Shown here: one piece after another, positions 7,613-16,062 of the stretch
Numbering within the stretch: the first letter of the stretch is position 1
Layout: each line of letters starts with the position of its first letter
DNA from: Gammaproteobacteria bacterium
GTDB lineage: Bacteria; Pseudomonadota; Gammaproteobacteria; Xanthomonadales; SZUA-36
Assembly: GCA_030426265.1 (NCBI GenBank)
Contig: JAUHYP010000025.1
Location: 1 to 45,745, forward strand
Direction of reading: 5' to 3'
Length of the DNA stretch: 45,745 nucleotides
Program-made: the position numbers and the translations under genes
The notes under the pieces: model-generated
What the model was told of the DNA's origin: nothing
The model's input: the letters and a program-made list of their open reading frames with translations, nothing else
Databases searched by the model: none

Positions 7613-9064
7613 CTAGTCCCGCCAGAACGTCGGCGTCAGCAGCACCAGCAGGGTGTAGATCTCCAGGCGCCCGGCCAGCATCGCGATGCTGAGCAGGACC
7701 TTGGCCGGATCGTTGAGGATGGCGTAGGACTGTCCCACCTGGCCCAGGCCCGGGCCGAGGTTCGTGATGCAGGCCGTCACCGCCGAGAAGGCCGTGAGCT
7801 GGTCCACGCCGGTGGCGCGCAGGCAGATGGTCAGGAACACCGTGCTCACGGCGAACAGGAAGAAGAAGCCCATCACCGCGTCCAGCACCGAGGGCGCCGT
7901 GGTGCGGCCGCCGAACTTCAGCGGCAGTACGGCGTGGGGGTGCACCAGCCGCTGGATCTCGCGCACCGCGTGGCGGTACAGCAGCACCACGCGGATCACC
8001 TTCACGCCGCCGGCCGTGCTGCCCGCGCAACCGCCGATGAAGGCCAGGCAGACCAGCAGCAGGGGCAGGAATCCCGGCCAGAGGTAGAAGTCCGTGCTGG
8101 TGAAGCCGGTGGTGGTCAGCGCCGACACCACCTGGAAGACGCCGTAGCGCGCGGCGGCGAAGACGTCGTCGTAGACCCCGCCGAACAGCAGCGTGACCGT
8201 GGCCAGCACCGAGAAGACCACGATCAGCATCGTGTAGGCCTTGAGCTCGTAGTCCTGGAAATAGTGTTGGGCGCTGGCGTTGCGCCAGGCCGCGAAGTGC
8301 AGCGCGAAATTGATCCCGGCGATGAACATGAAAATGATGGCCACCATCTCCAGCGTCGGGTTGTTGAAATAGGCCAGGCTCTGGTCGTGGGTGGAGAATC
8401 CGCCGATGGCGACCGTGGAGAAGGCGTGGCCCACTGCGTCGAACATGCTCATGCCGCCGAGCCAGTAGCACAGCGCGCACAGGGCGGTGATGCCCAGGTA
8501 CAGCAGCCAGAGGGCCTTGGCCGTCTCGGTGATTCGCGGCGTGAGCTTGGCGTCCTTGAGCGGACCCGGAAACTCGGCGCGGTACAGCTGCATGCCGCCG
8601 ATGCGCAGCATGGGCAGGATCGCCACGGCCAGCACGATGATGCCCATGCCGCCCAGCCACTGCAGCTGCTGGCGGTAGAACAGGATGCCCCGCGGCAGGT
8701 CGTTGATGCGCGTGATGATGGTCGCGCCCGTGGTGGTCAGGCCTGACATGGACTCGAACAGGGCGTCGGCGTAGTTCAGGTCCGGGTCCTCCATCAGGAG
8801 GAAGGGCAACGCGCCCACCGCGGCCAGCGTCAGCCAGCAGGCCACCACCACCAGGAAGCCGTCGCGCAGTCGCAGGTCGCGCGTGGCGCCGTGCACCGGC
8901 AGGTAGATGGCCCCGCCCGTCAGGGCCAGGACGGCCGCGCTGATCAGGAACAGGTCCGTGGTGCCGTCGCCGTACATCGCGCCGACGGCGGCCGGCGGCA
9001 GCATCATCAGGCTGGACAGGCCGACCAGGGCGCCGACCACGCGTTGGATGGCGCCGAATTTCAT
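7613..9064 (-). CDS. trkH: Trk potassium uptake system, membrane subunit TrkH
   Basis: 483 residues, the typical TrkH length, with about ten transmembrane segments arranged as four M1-P-M2 repeats. The selectivity-filter glycines are visible in all four pore loops: LTTTGATI, AIGGFST, TTTGFTS and NLGPGLG. TrkH conducts K+ across the inner membrane and is gated by the TrkA ring. trkA lies 37 bases upstream on the same strand, so the two are almost certainly co-transcribed, behind ntrYX. Confidence 0.97.
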   Translation of the reverse strand: MKFGAIQRVVGALVGLSSLMMLPPAAVGAMYGDGTTDLFLISAAVLALTGGAIYLPVHGATRDLRLRDGFLVVVACWLTLAAVGALPFLLMEDPDLNYADALFESMSGLTTTGATIITRINDLPRGILFYRQQLQWLGGMGIIVLAVAILPMLRIGGMQLYRAEFPGPLKDAKLTPRITETAKALWLLYLGITALCALCYWLGGMSMFDAVGHAFSTVAIGGFSTHDQSLAYFNNPTLEMVAIIFMFIAGINFALHFAAWRNASAQHYFQDYELKAYTMLIVVFSVLATVTLLFGGVYDDVFAAARYGVFQVVSALTTTGFTSTDFYLWPGFLPLLLVCLAFIGGCAGSTAGGVKVIRVVLLYRHAVREIQRLVHPHAVLPLKFGGRTTAPSVLDAVMGFFFLFAVSTVFLTICLRATGVDQLTAFSAVTACITNLGPGLGQVGQSYAILNDPAKVLLSIAMLAGRLEIYTLLVLLTPTFWRD

Positions 9065-9101
9065 GGTGGGGCCGGCGGCCGTTTCCCGGGAAGGTGTCGC
9101 A

Positions 9102-10478
9102 TCAGACGAAGGTCGCGGACACCTGGAACAGGGCCTCGATGGCCGGGATCTGCCGCTTGTCCGGCACGAACAGGATCACGTGGTCGTGTTCCTGGATGAG
9201 CGTGTCGTGGTGGGCGATGATCACCTCCTCGCCGCGCACCACCGCGCCGATGGTCGTGCCCTCGGGCAGCCGCAGTTCCTCCACCGCGCGGCCCACCACT
9301 TTCGAGGAATGCTTGTCGCCCAGCGCGATGGCCTCGATGGCCTCGGCGGCGCCGCGGCGCAGGGAGTGCACGCGAACGATGTTGCCGCGGCGGATGTGTG
9401 TGAGCACGTCGCTGATGGTGATCTGTTCGGGCGAGACGGCGATGTCGATCACGCTGGTCTCGACCAGGTCCACGTAGGAGGCGCGGTTGATGATGGCGAT
9501 GACCTTGCCGGCGCCCAGGCGCTTGGCCAGCATGCTGGAGAGGATGTTGGCCTCGTCGTCGTTGGTCAGCACGCAGTAGACGTCGGTGGCGTCGATGGCC
9601 TCCTCGCGCAGGAGGTTCTCGTCGGCGCAGTCGCCCACCAGGACGATGGCCTTTTCCAGTTCCTCGGCAATGGCCTCGGCCCGGGCCGGGTCGCGTTCGA
9701 TCACCTTCACGTGGTGGTCGCGCTCCAGGCGCCGCGCCAGGCTGCCGCCGATGTGGCCGCCGCCGGCCAGGATGATGCGCCGGATCGGCCCATCCAGCGG
9801 CCGCAGCTCCTTCATCATGTTCTGGATGTACTTGCGCGCGGCGAGGAAGAACACGGTGTCGTGGTCCTGGATCACCGTGTCGCCGTCCGGTTGCACCAGT
9901 TTGCCTTCGCGGTAGATGGCCGCCACGCGTGCGTCGCCACCCGAGGGCAGGTGTTCGCGCAGGTGCTTGAGCTGGTGCCCGACCAGCAGGCCCCCGGGTT
10001 CGGCCTGGGTGGCCACCAGTTGCACCCGGCCCTCGGCGAAATCCAGCACCTGCAGGGCGCCGGGGTTCTCGATCAGCCGGCTGATGTGCTGGGTGATGAG
10101 CTGTTCGGGGCTGATCAGCACATCGATGGGCGTGTGCTCGCGCGACCAGAGTTCCGGGTGGTCGGTATAGGACGAGGAGCGCACCCGCGCCACGCGCGTG
10201 GGCGTGTTGAACAGGGTGTAGGCCACCTGGCAGGCGACCATGTTGACCTCGTCGGAGTTGGTCACCGCGATCACCAGGTCGGCGTCCTCGATGCCGGCGC
10301 GGATCAGCACCTTGGGATGCGAGGCGTGTCCGTGCACGCTGCGGATGTCCAGGGTGTCCTGCAGGGATTTGAGGTGTGCGGCGTCGGTATCCACCACCGT
10401 GATGTCGTTGTCTTCGCTGGACAGGCTGTGGGCCACGGTGGAGCCCACCTGGCCTGCGCCCAGCACCACGATCTTCAT
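9102..10478 (-). CDS. trkA: Trk potassium uptake system, regulatory NAD-binding subunit TrkA
   Basis: 458 residues with two RCK units, each a Rossmann nucleotide-binding domain plus a TrkA-C domain. The first Rossmann motif is IVVLGAGQVGSTVAHSL (about 3-19) and the second IILAGGGHIGGSLARRL (about 230-246), both with acidic ends to the second beta strand (VVDTD, VIERD). It is the cytoplasmic gating partner of TrkH and binds NAD(H) and ATP/ADP. It follows ntrX by 46 bases, which places K+ uptake in the same run as the NtrYX system, an arrangement also seen in other halotolerant or alkaliphilic gammaproteobacteria. Confidence 0.97.
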   Translation of the reverse strand: MKIVVLGAGQVGSTVAHSLSSEDNDITVVDTDAAHLKSLQDTLDIRSVHGHASHPKVLIRAGIEDADLVIAVTNSDEVNMVACQVAYTLFNTPTRVARVRSSSYTDHPELWSREHTPIDVLISPEQLITQHISRLIENPGALQVLDFAEGRVQLVATQAEPGGLLVGHQLKHLREHLPSGGDARVAAIYREGKLVQPDGDTVIQDHDTVFFLAARKYIQNMMKELRPLDGPIRRIILAGGGHIGGSLARRLERDHHVKVIERDPARAEAIAEELEKAIVLVGDCADENLLREEAIDATDVYCVLTNDDEANILSSMLAKRLGAGKVIAIINRASYVDLVETSVIDIAVSPEQITISDVLTHIRRGNIVRVHSLRRGAAEAIEAIALGDKHSSKVVGRAVEELRLPEGTTIGAVVRGEEVIIAHHDTLIQEHDHVILFVPDKRQIPAIEALFQVSATFV

Positions 10479-10524
10479 GCCTTGCCGCCCCTTGTCGTCC
10501 GGCTCGCCGCCATGTACCCCAGTC

Positions 10525-11889
10525 TCACTTCGATGCCGGGCCGGCGACCTGTTTGGGGTCGATGCCCAGGGAGCGGAGTTTACGGTAAAGGTGCGTGCGT
10601 TCCATGCCCACGGCCTCGGAAAGTTTGCCCACGCTGCCGCCGGCCTTGCGCAACTGGTAGATCAGGTAGTCGCGTTCGAAGGCCTCGCGCGCCTCGCGCA
10701 GGGGCAGGTCGAAGGAGCCGGGGATGGGCGAGGCGCCCGGCGGGGCGTCGGCGCCCGGGTGGCGCAGCGCGTCCTCCACTTCCAGGGACGTGACCTCGCC
10801 GTCGCCGCCGAGCACCAGCAGGCGCTTGACCAGGTTGACCAGTTCCCGTTCGTTGCCGGGCCAGTCGTGGTTGCGCAGGCGGTTCAGGGCCGACACGGAA
10901 AAATGCCGGTAGGCCAGGCCCTCGCTGTTGGAAATGCGGTCGGCGTGATGGCTCACCAACTCGGGGACGTCCTGCGGCCGCTCCCTGAGCGCCGGAAAAT
11001 GCAGGGGCAGCACGCCGACCTGCAGCAGCAAGGCCGGGTCGAGAAATCCTTCCTCCACGGCGGACTCGGGGTCGCCGGTCAGGCCGGCGACCAGCCGGCT
11101 CTCCAGGGCGTGCGAATGGTCCGCGCCCAGGGGCGTGTAGGCGCCGCTCTCCAGGATCGCCGCCAGCAGGGCCTGGGCGCCGGGCTCCATGTCCTGCAGT
11201 TCGGGGATGAAAGCGGTGCCGCCCGCGGCGCGCGCGAAGGCGCCGGGGCGGTCGGATTCACCCACCAGGTAGGCGCGGGCTTCCTCCGCCGACAGGCAGA
11301 CCCGGTCGAGCACCAGGAAGGGACCGGTGCGCCCGGATTGCTGGTGCATCCAGGCCGCCAGCGACTCCTTGCCGCAGCCGGGTTCGCCGGTGACCAGCAC
11401 CGGGGCGGAGGCCGACGCGGCCTGCGCGGCGTTGCGGCGCAGCAGTTGCATGGGCGGGCTGCCGCCCAGTGGCGCGGCGGCGGACACCGAAACCGGCGGG
11501 GCCGCGGTGGAAGCGCTGCCACCGGCCGCCAGGGCGCCCTTGACCGTGGCCAGCAGCTTGGCCAGGGACAGAGGTTTCTGCACGAAATCGTGGGCGCCGA
11601 GGCGGGTGGCCTCGACGGCCGTCTCCAGCGTGCCGTGGCCGGAGATCATGACCACCGGGCAGCCCAGGCGTCCGCTCTCGGACCATTCCTTGAGCAGGGA
11701 AATGCCGTCGATGTCCGGCATCCAGATGTCCAGCAGGACCAGGTCCGGGACCTGACGGGAAAACGCGGCGCGTGCGGCCTCGCCGTTTTCGGCGGTGGTC
11801 ACCGAGTAGCCCTCGTCCTCGAGGATTTCACACACCAGGTTGCGGATGTCCTGCTCGTCGTCGACGACGAGAATATTGGCCTGGGGCAT
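10525..11889 (-). CDS. ntrX: NtrX-type response regulator with degenerate AAA+ domain
   Basis: 454 residues: a receiver domain with Asp54 (LLDIWMPD), a central AAA+-derived domain and a C-terminal Fis-type HTH (GGSVGKLSEAVGMERTHLYRKL). Walker A is kept (GEPGCGKE, 168-175). The GAFTGA sigma-54 loop is absent, Walker B has lost its Asp (AFIPELQDM), and the sensor I and arginine-finger stretches seen in the neighbouring NtrC are replaced (AGLTGDPE and FLDPALLLQV). It should therefore bind DNA in response to phosphorylation but not remodel sigma-54 polymerase. I chose the ATG at 11889, which follows a GAGGAA motif and gives MPQANILVVDDE; the extra 21 residues to 11952 look unrelated. It is partner of NtrY upstream. 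Confidence 0.93.
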   Translation of the reverse strand: MPQANILVVDDEQDIRNLVCEILEDEGYSVTTAENGEAARAAFSRQVPDLVLLDIWMPDIDGISLLKEWSESGRLGCPVVMISGHGTLETAVEATRLGAHDFVQKPLSLAKLLATVKGALAAGGSASTAAPPVSVSAAAPLGGSPPMQLLRRNAAQAASASAPVLVTGEPGCGKESLAAWMHQQSGRTGPFLVLDRVCLSAEEARAYLVGESDRPGAFARAAGGTAFIPELQDMEPGAQALLAAILESGAYTPLGADHSHALESRLVAGLTGDPESAVEEGFLDPALLLQVGVLPLHFPALRERPQDVPELVSHHADRISNSEGLAYRHFSVSALNRLRNHDWPGNERELVNLVKRLLVLGGDGEVTSLEVEDALRHPGADAPPGASPIPGSFDLPLREAREAFERDYLIYQLRKAGGSVGKLSEAVGMERTHLYRKLRSLGIDPKQVAGPASK

Positions 11890-12012
11890 GGACTCGGGGT
11901 TCCTCGGAGGTCGGCCCGGATGGGGCGTGTGGCATGAAAACAACAGAAGCATAGCCCAATCCCGCGGGGCCGCCCAGTCCTTCGGACGCGGTGTGGCGGG
12001 CCGGTGAAAGGC

Positions 12013-14232
12013 TCAGGCTTTGCGGGTGCGGGGCAGGGCTTCGCCGGCCCGGACGGCGGGACTCAGGGGCAGGCGAACGCGGGCCAGGGCGCCACCGTCC
12101 CCGGGGTTGGAGATTTCGATGGCGCCGTCGTGGTCCGTGACGATCTTGCGGCAGATGGCCAGCCCCAGGCCACTGCCTCCCGGCTTGTGGGTGACGTAGG
12201 GCTCGAAGGGCTTGGCCAGGACCTCGGGCGGGAAGCCGGGGCCGCGATCGGCGATGTCGAGTTCCAGCCAGTCCGCACCCTCTTCGCTGTGAACCCGGGT
12301 GGCGATGCGCACTTCGGCCGGCACGCCGGCGGGGCTGGCCTCCTTGGCGTTGCGAATCAGGTTGTGCAGCAACTGGCGAACCTGGCCCGCGTCGGCCATC
12401 AGGCCCGAGGGGCCTTCGCACAGGTCCAGTTCGATGTGCACGCCGGGGTCGGCGGGGTGGTAGAGGTGCGTCACTTCGCGGACCAGGTCGTCCAGGGCGA
12501 GAGGCTCGCGTTGCAGATCCGGCTCGCGGGCATAGTCTCCGAAGGCGTCCACCAGGCGCCGCAGCGCTTCAACCTGGGCGACGATGGTGCTGGTGGAGCG
12601 CTCCAGCATGTCCGCGTCGCGCGCCGCCAGTCGGTCCATGAGTTTCATGCGCAGGCGCTCGGCGGCGAGCCGGATCGGGGTGAGCGGGTTCTTGACCTCG
12701 TGCGCCAGGCGCCGGGCCACCTCGGCCCAGGCGGCATCCCGCTGGGCCTGGTCGAGCACGGTGACGTCGTCGAAGACCACCACCAGGCCGCCTTCGAGGT
12801 ACTCGGAGGCGGGCAGCGTGGAGCCGCGCGCCAACAGGGCCAGGGGTCGTCCCTCGCGCTCCAGGCGAATCTCCTCCTGCCAGTCCCTGCGCCCGCGCCG
12901 CGCATGGCGCGCAAGGGTTTCCGCCAGCGGCGCGAGCTGGACGTAGGTGCCGGCCAGTTCGTCCAGGGAGTGCCCCCGGGCCAGGTCCCGCGGCAGGCCC
13001 AGGATGGACTCGGCGGCGGCGTTCACGCGCACCAGGGTGCCCGCGGGGTCCAGGGTCAGCACACCGGCCGACAGGCTGCCGAGCACGGTCTCCAGGTATT
13101 CCCCCTGGGCCTGGAGCCGGGCCCGGCCTTCTTCGGCCGCTTCGCTGGCCGCCACCAGGGCGCGCGACATGTCGTTGAAGGAGGTGGACAGGAAGCCGAT
13201 CTCGTCCCGGCCCCGCGTGGCCACGACCTGGTCCAGGTCGCCCGTGGCCACGGCCTGGGTGGCCCGGGCCAGGTCCGACAACGGCGTGACCATGCGCCGG
13301 GCGGCGCTCAGGGCGGCGAGAATCGCCAGCAGTACGGTCAGCAGCAGCACCAGGGTCAGGATCAGCAGGAAACTCTGCTTCAGCGAATCGCGCAGAAAGG
13401 CGACGTTGCGGTAACGGAAGTACTCGGCCTCGATGCTCGAGGTCAGCGCGGTGATGCTGTCCGGGAGGGGGTAGATGGCCTGCAGCAGGCGAATCTCGCC
13501 GGGCGCCGGCGCCGGCAGGCGCTGGAGCACCCGCACCAGCAGCGACCCGTCCTGCCCGGGCTCCGCGGCGGCATACTCGCCCCGCTCCAGCCCCTGGAGC
13601 AGCGCGTAGTCCCCGGGCCGGTCGGGCAGGCCCGCCAGCGGGTCGTAGCTGGCGGTGGCCAGGGCGCTGCCGGAACCGTTCAGCAGGGCCAGCTCCACCG
13701 GGCCGGAGGCGCTCACCAGGCCCAGCAGGTAATCACGGACGTCCTCCTCTCCCGATTCCAGCGGCAGGCCATCGGCCATTTCCAGGGACTGGTTGCGTGC
13801 ATACAGCGTGCGCTGGTCCAGGAAGGCCTGGCCGAGCTGCAGGGAGTCCTGCAGGGCCGACTCGACCTCCACGTCGAACCAGTTGTCGATGGTGCTCGTG
13901 AGGAAGTAGGCGGAAAAAAAGTAGACGATCAGCGCCGGGGGCAGGGAAAACACCAGGAAGTTGCGCACCCAGCGCGCCGCCAGCCGGGCCCCGGGCTCCT
14001 CGCGCCGCACCTTGCGCACCAGGGACGCCACCCGGGAGACGATGGACAGCGCCAGCACGGCCAGGGCCAGCAGCGTGAGCACCAGCACCCAGAGATAGGT
14101 GCGGTTGGCGCCGGCGCCCTCGCGCTGCACGTCGCTGACCAGCACCAGCGAGACCAGCAGCACGATCAGCGCCGCCAGGATCGGAAAGATCCGGAACAGG
14201 GCGCGTTTCAGGCGTTGATTCTGAAGGGCCAT
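12013..14232 (-). CDS. ntrY: NtrY-type membrane sensor histidine kinase
   Basis: 739 residues. Transmembrane segments at about 14-34, 46-66 and 92-112 precede a periplasmic sensor region (about 113-280) and a further transmembrane segment at about 287-309. A HAMP domain follows (about 310-365), then PAS (about 375-490), DHp with His511 in RRLAHEVKNPLTPIRLAAERL, and CA with N-box (HNLIRNAKEAS) and G boxes (DRGPGFP, GGSGLGLAI). This is the standard NtrY layout. NtrYX systems have been linked to nitrogen, envelope and redox control in other proteobacteria; the signal here is unknown. Its first 25 bases overlap the end of the DUF4390 gene, so translation is probably coupled. Confidence 0.95.
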   Translation of the reverse strand: MALQNQRLKRALFRIFPILAALIVLLVSLVLVSDVQREGAGANRTYLWVLVLTLLALAVLALSIVSRVASLVRKVRREEPGARLAARWVRNFLVFSLPPALIVYFFSAYFLTSTIDNWFDVEVESALQDSLQLGQAFLDQRTLYARNQSLEMADGLPLESGEEDVRDYLLGLVSASGPVELALLNGSGSALATASYDPLAGLPDRPGDYALLQGLERGEYAAAEPGQDGSLLVRVLQRLPAPAPGEIRLLQAIYPLPDSITALTSSIEAEYFRYRNVAFLRDSLKQSFLLILTLVLLLTVLLAILAALSAARRMVTPLSDLARATQAVATGDLDQVVATRGRDEIGFLSTSFNDMSRALVAASEAAEEGRARLQAQGEYLETVLGSLSAGVLTLDPAGTLVRVNAAAESILGLPRDLARGHSLDELAGTYVQLAPLAETLARHARRGRRDWQEEIRLEREGRPLALLARGSTLPASEYLEGGLVVVFDDVTVLDQAQRDAAWAEVARRLAHEVKNPLTPIRLAAERLRMKLMDRLAARDADMLERSTSTIVAQVEALRRLVDAFGDYAREPDLQREPLALDDLVREVTHLYHPADPGVHIELDLCEGPSGLMADAGQVRQLLHNLIRNAKEASPAGVPAEVRIATRVHSEEGADWLELDIADRGPGFPPEVLAKPFEPYVTHKPGGSGLGLAICRKIVTDHDGAIEISNPGDGGALARVRLPLSPAVRAGEALPRTRKA

Positions 14233-14876
14233 TGGGTCCAGTCCGAGTCGTGGCGCCAGGCGCGCGACAGGAATGAGGGCAGCTGCATGGGCGCGGGCAG
14301 GCTGGCCCGGTCCAGGCGCATGCGCGTGCGCAGCTCGTACTGTCCGGGCGCCATGGGCGACGCGTCCAGGGCCAGGCGCAGATTGCCCAGTTCCGCCATC
14401 ACGTGCCGCATGCGGGGATAGGTGCTCACCTCGCCCGAGGCCAGGTCGACCAGCTGGAAGTGCTCACTCATGGGCAGGTAACGGATTTCGAAGGCGCGTT
14501 CCTCCTCGGCGACCAGGGTCAGGCTGCGGCCGTCCCGGACCTCGACGTCAAGCCTCAGCACCAGCGCGACGCCATTGCGCACCGCACGCGCCGCCGCCCG
14601 GCTCAATCGCAGTTTCTGGGTGACGCGCACTTCCAGGGCGCTGCCCCTGGAGACGATGTCCGCGCGTTGGACTTCGAAGCGCGCCTGCTCGTCCTGCGGA
14701 CCACAGCCCGCGGCGGTGAACAGCGCCAGGCTAAGCAGCGTCCTTGCGCACCACCGCGTAATAGAAGCCGTCCGACCAGTGCTCGCCCGGTAGCAGCTGT
14801 CGTCCCGGTGGGCCGGGCCGGCCGAAGTCCGCCGTTCCCGTGTCCACGGCGTCCGGATGTCGCTCCAGGAATGCAT
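14208..14876 (-). CDS. DUF4390 protein, probable lipoprotein (start uncertain)
   Basis: The C-terminal 160 residues (from QARFEVQRADIVSRGSALEV) match the DUF4390 family, which is regularly found between rsmB and ntrY. Upstream lies a hydrophobic stretch ending LFTAAGC-GP, which looks like a lipobox, so the mature protein would be a lipoprotein of unknown function. The only ATG in frame (14876) would place about 50 unrelated, Arg-rich residues before the signal sequence, all inside the rsmB 3' end. No GTG or TTG lies in between; a non-standard ATT (14762) or CTG start just before the signal peptide is the likely alternative. The coordinates given are the longest reading. It overlaps ntrY by 25 bases. 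Confidence 0.75.
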   Translation of the reverse strand: MHSWSDIRTPWTRERRTSAGPAHRDDSCYRASTGRTASITRWCARTLLSLALFTAAGCGPQDEQARFEVQRADIVSRGSALEVRVTQKLRLSRAAARAVRNGVALVLRLDVEVRDGRSLTLVAEEERAFEIRYLPMSEHFQLVDLASGEVSTYPRMRHVMAELGNLRLALDASPMAPGQYELRTRMRLDRASLPAPMQLPSFLSRAWRHDSDWTQWPFRINA

Positions 14877-16032
14877 GGATCTGTCGCTCGTTCTCGCGCC
14901 TCAGCACCGAACAGGTGGCGTAAACAAGGATACCGCCCACCTCCAGGAGGGGCCAGAGCCGCTCCAGCAGCCGCGCCTGCAGCGAAACGGCCTGTTCCAC
15001 CTGCCCGGGTGTGCGCAGCCACTTGATCTCCGGGTGACGGCGGATGACGCCGGTGGCGGTGCAGGGGGCGTCCAGCAGGATGCGCTGGAAAGGCCTGCCG
15101 TCCCACCAGTCCCCGGTGCGGGTGGCGTCGGCCGCAAGCAGTTCGGCCTCGAGCCCGAGTCGGTCGAGGTTCTCGCGCACCCGCGCCAGGCGGTCCGGAG
15201 AGAGATCCAGCGCGGTGACGCGCGCCTCCGGCGTGCGCTCGAGGATGTGGCAGGTCTTGCCCCCCGGGGCCGCGCAGGCGTCGAGCACGCGGTCTCCGGG
15301 CCGGGCGCCCAACAGTTCCGCGGCCAGCTGTGCGGCCGGGTCCTGGACGCTGAACCGTCCTTCGCCGAATCCGGGCAGCCCGTCCACGCCGACGGCCGGC
15401 GACACGGCGATGGCCTCGGAGGCGATCGGGTGGGTGCGGGTCTCGAAGCCGGCAGCCTGCAGGATGCCGATCGCGTCCTGCAGGGGGCCGAAACGCGCAT
15501 TGTGGCGCAGCCACAGGGGCGCCGCCTCGTTGTTGGCCATGGCAATGGCCTCCCAGTCCGCCGGCCAGTCCTCGCGCAGGAGGCCCAGAAGCCAGGGGGG
15601 GTGGGCGAGGCGTTCCGGGCGTTCGGACAGGCGCACCAGCAGGGCCTCGCCCTCGCGCTGGAAGCGCCGCAGCACGGCGTTCACCAGGCCGACCGCCCAG
15701 GGTTTGCGCAGGGCGCGGGCGGCCTCGGCGGTGGCGTGCACCGCCGCATGGTCGGCGGTGTCTTCCTTCCACAACTGGTAGAGGCCGAGCAACAGGAGGT
15801 GACGGACGGCGGTTTCCCGGGCTTTCAGGGGGCGCGCGAGCAGTTCGTCGGCCAACCAGTCCAGGGCGCCTTTCCAGCGCAGCACGCCGTAGGCCAGGCG
15901 GCGGGCGAAGGCGCGCTCGCGATCATCGGCCAGTCGGTCGAAGGCCGTGACCTCGCCCAGGCCTTTCTGGCCGTCGAGGACCTCGCCAAGGGCCTGGAGG
16001 GCGGCGCCCCGGGCGTCGCGCGGGCGGCTCAC
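14731..16032 (-). CDS. rsmB: 16S rRNA (cytosine(967)-C(5))-methyltransferase RsmB
   Basis: 433 residues, the usual size. An N-terminal NusB-like RNA-binding domain (about 5-140) precedes a Rossmann methyltransferase domain with the SAM motif VLDACAAPGGKT (249-260), the DAPCTATGVIRRHPEIKW motif with Cys324, and the catalytic YATCSV with Cys374. It methylates C967 of 16S rRNA in the cytoplasm using SAM. It lies 30 bases downstream of fmt, the classic def-fmt-rsmB order. Its last 146 bases are also covered by the longest reading of the DUF4390 gene. Confidence 0.97.
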   Translation of the reverse strand: MSRPRDARGAALQALGEVLDGQKGLGEVTAFDRLADDRERAFARRLAYGVLRWKGALDWLADELLARPLKARETAVRHLLLLGLYQLWKEDTADHAAVHATAEAARALRKPWAVGLVNAVLRRFQREGEALLVRLSERPERLAHPPWLLGLLREDWPADWEAIAMANNEAAPLWLRHNARFGPLQDAIGILQAAGFETRTHPIASEAIAVSPAVGVDGLPGFGEGRFSVQDPAAQLAAELLGARPGDRVLDACAAPGGKTCHILERTPEARVTALDLSPDRLARVRENLDRLGLEAELLAADATRTGDWWDGRPFQRILLDAPCTATGVIRRHPEIKWLRTPGQVEQAVSLQARLLERLWPLLEVGGILVYATCSVLRRENERQIHAFLERHPDAVDTGTADFGRPGPPGRQLLPGEHWSDGFYYAVVRKDAA

Positions 16033-16062
16033 GGGGCCGGGATCACGATGGGCGCCGCGCGT

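Noticed and set aside
8907-10793. A 628-codon plus-strand open frame across trkH and trkA.
   Set aside because: TrkH and TrkA are certain on the minus strand; the plus product has no recognisable domain.
12004-14421. An 805-codon plus-strand open frame across ntrY.
   Set aside because: The minus strand encodes an unmistakable NtrY. The plus frame gives Gln/Gly/Ala-rich sequence that is a by-product of high GC.
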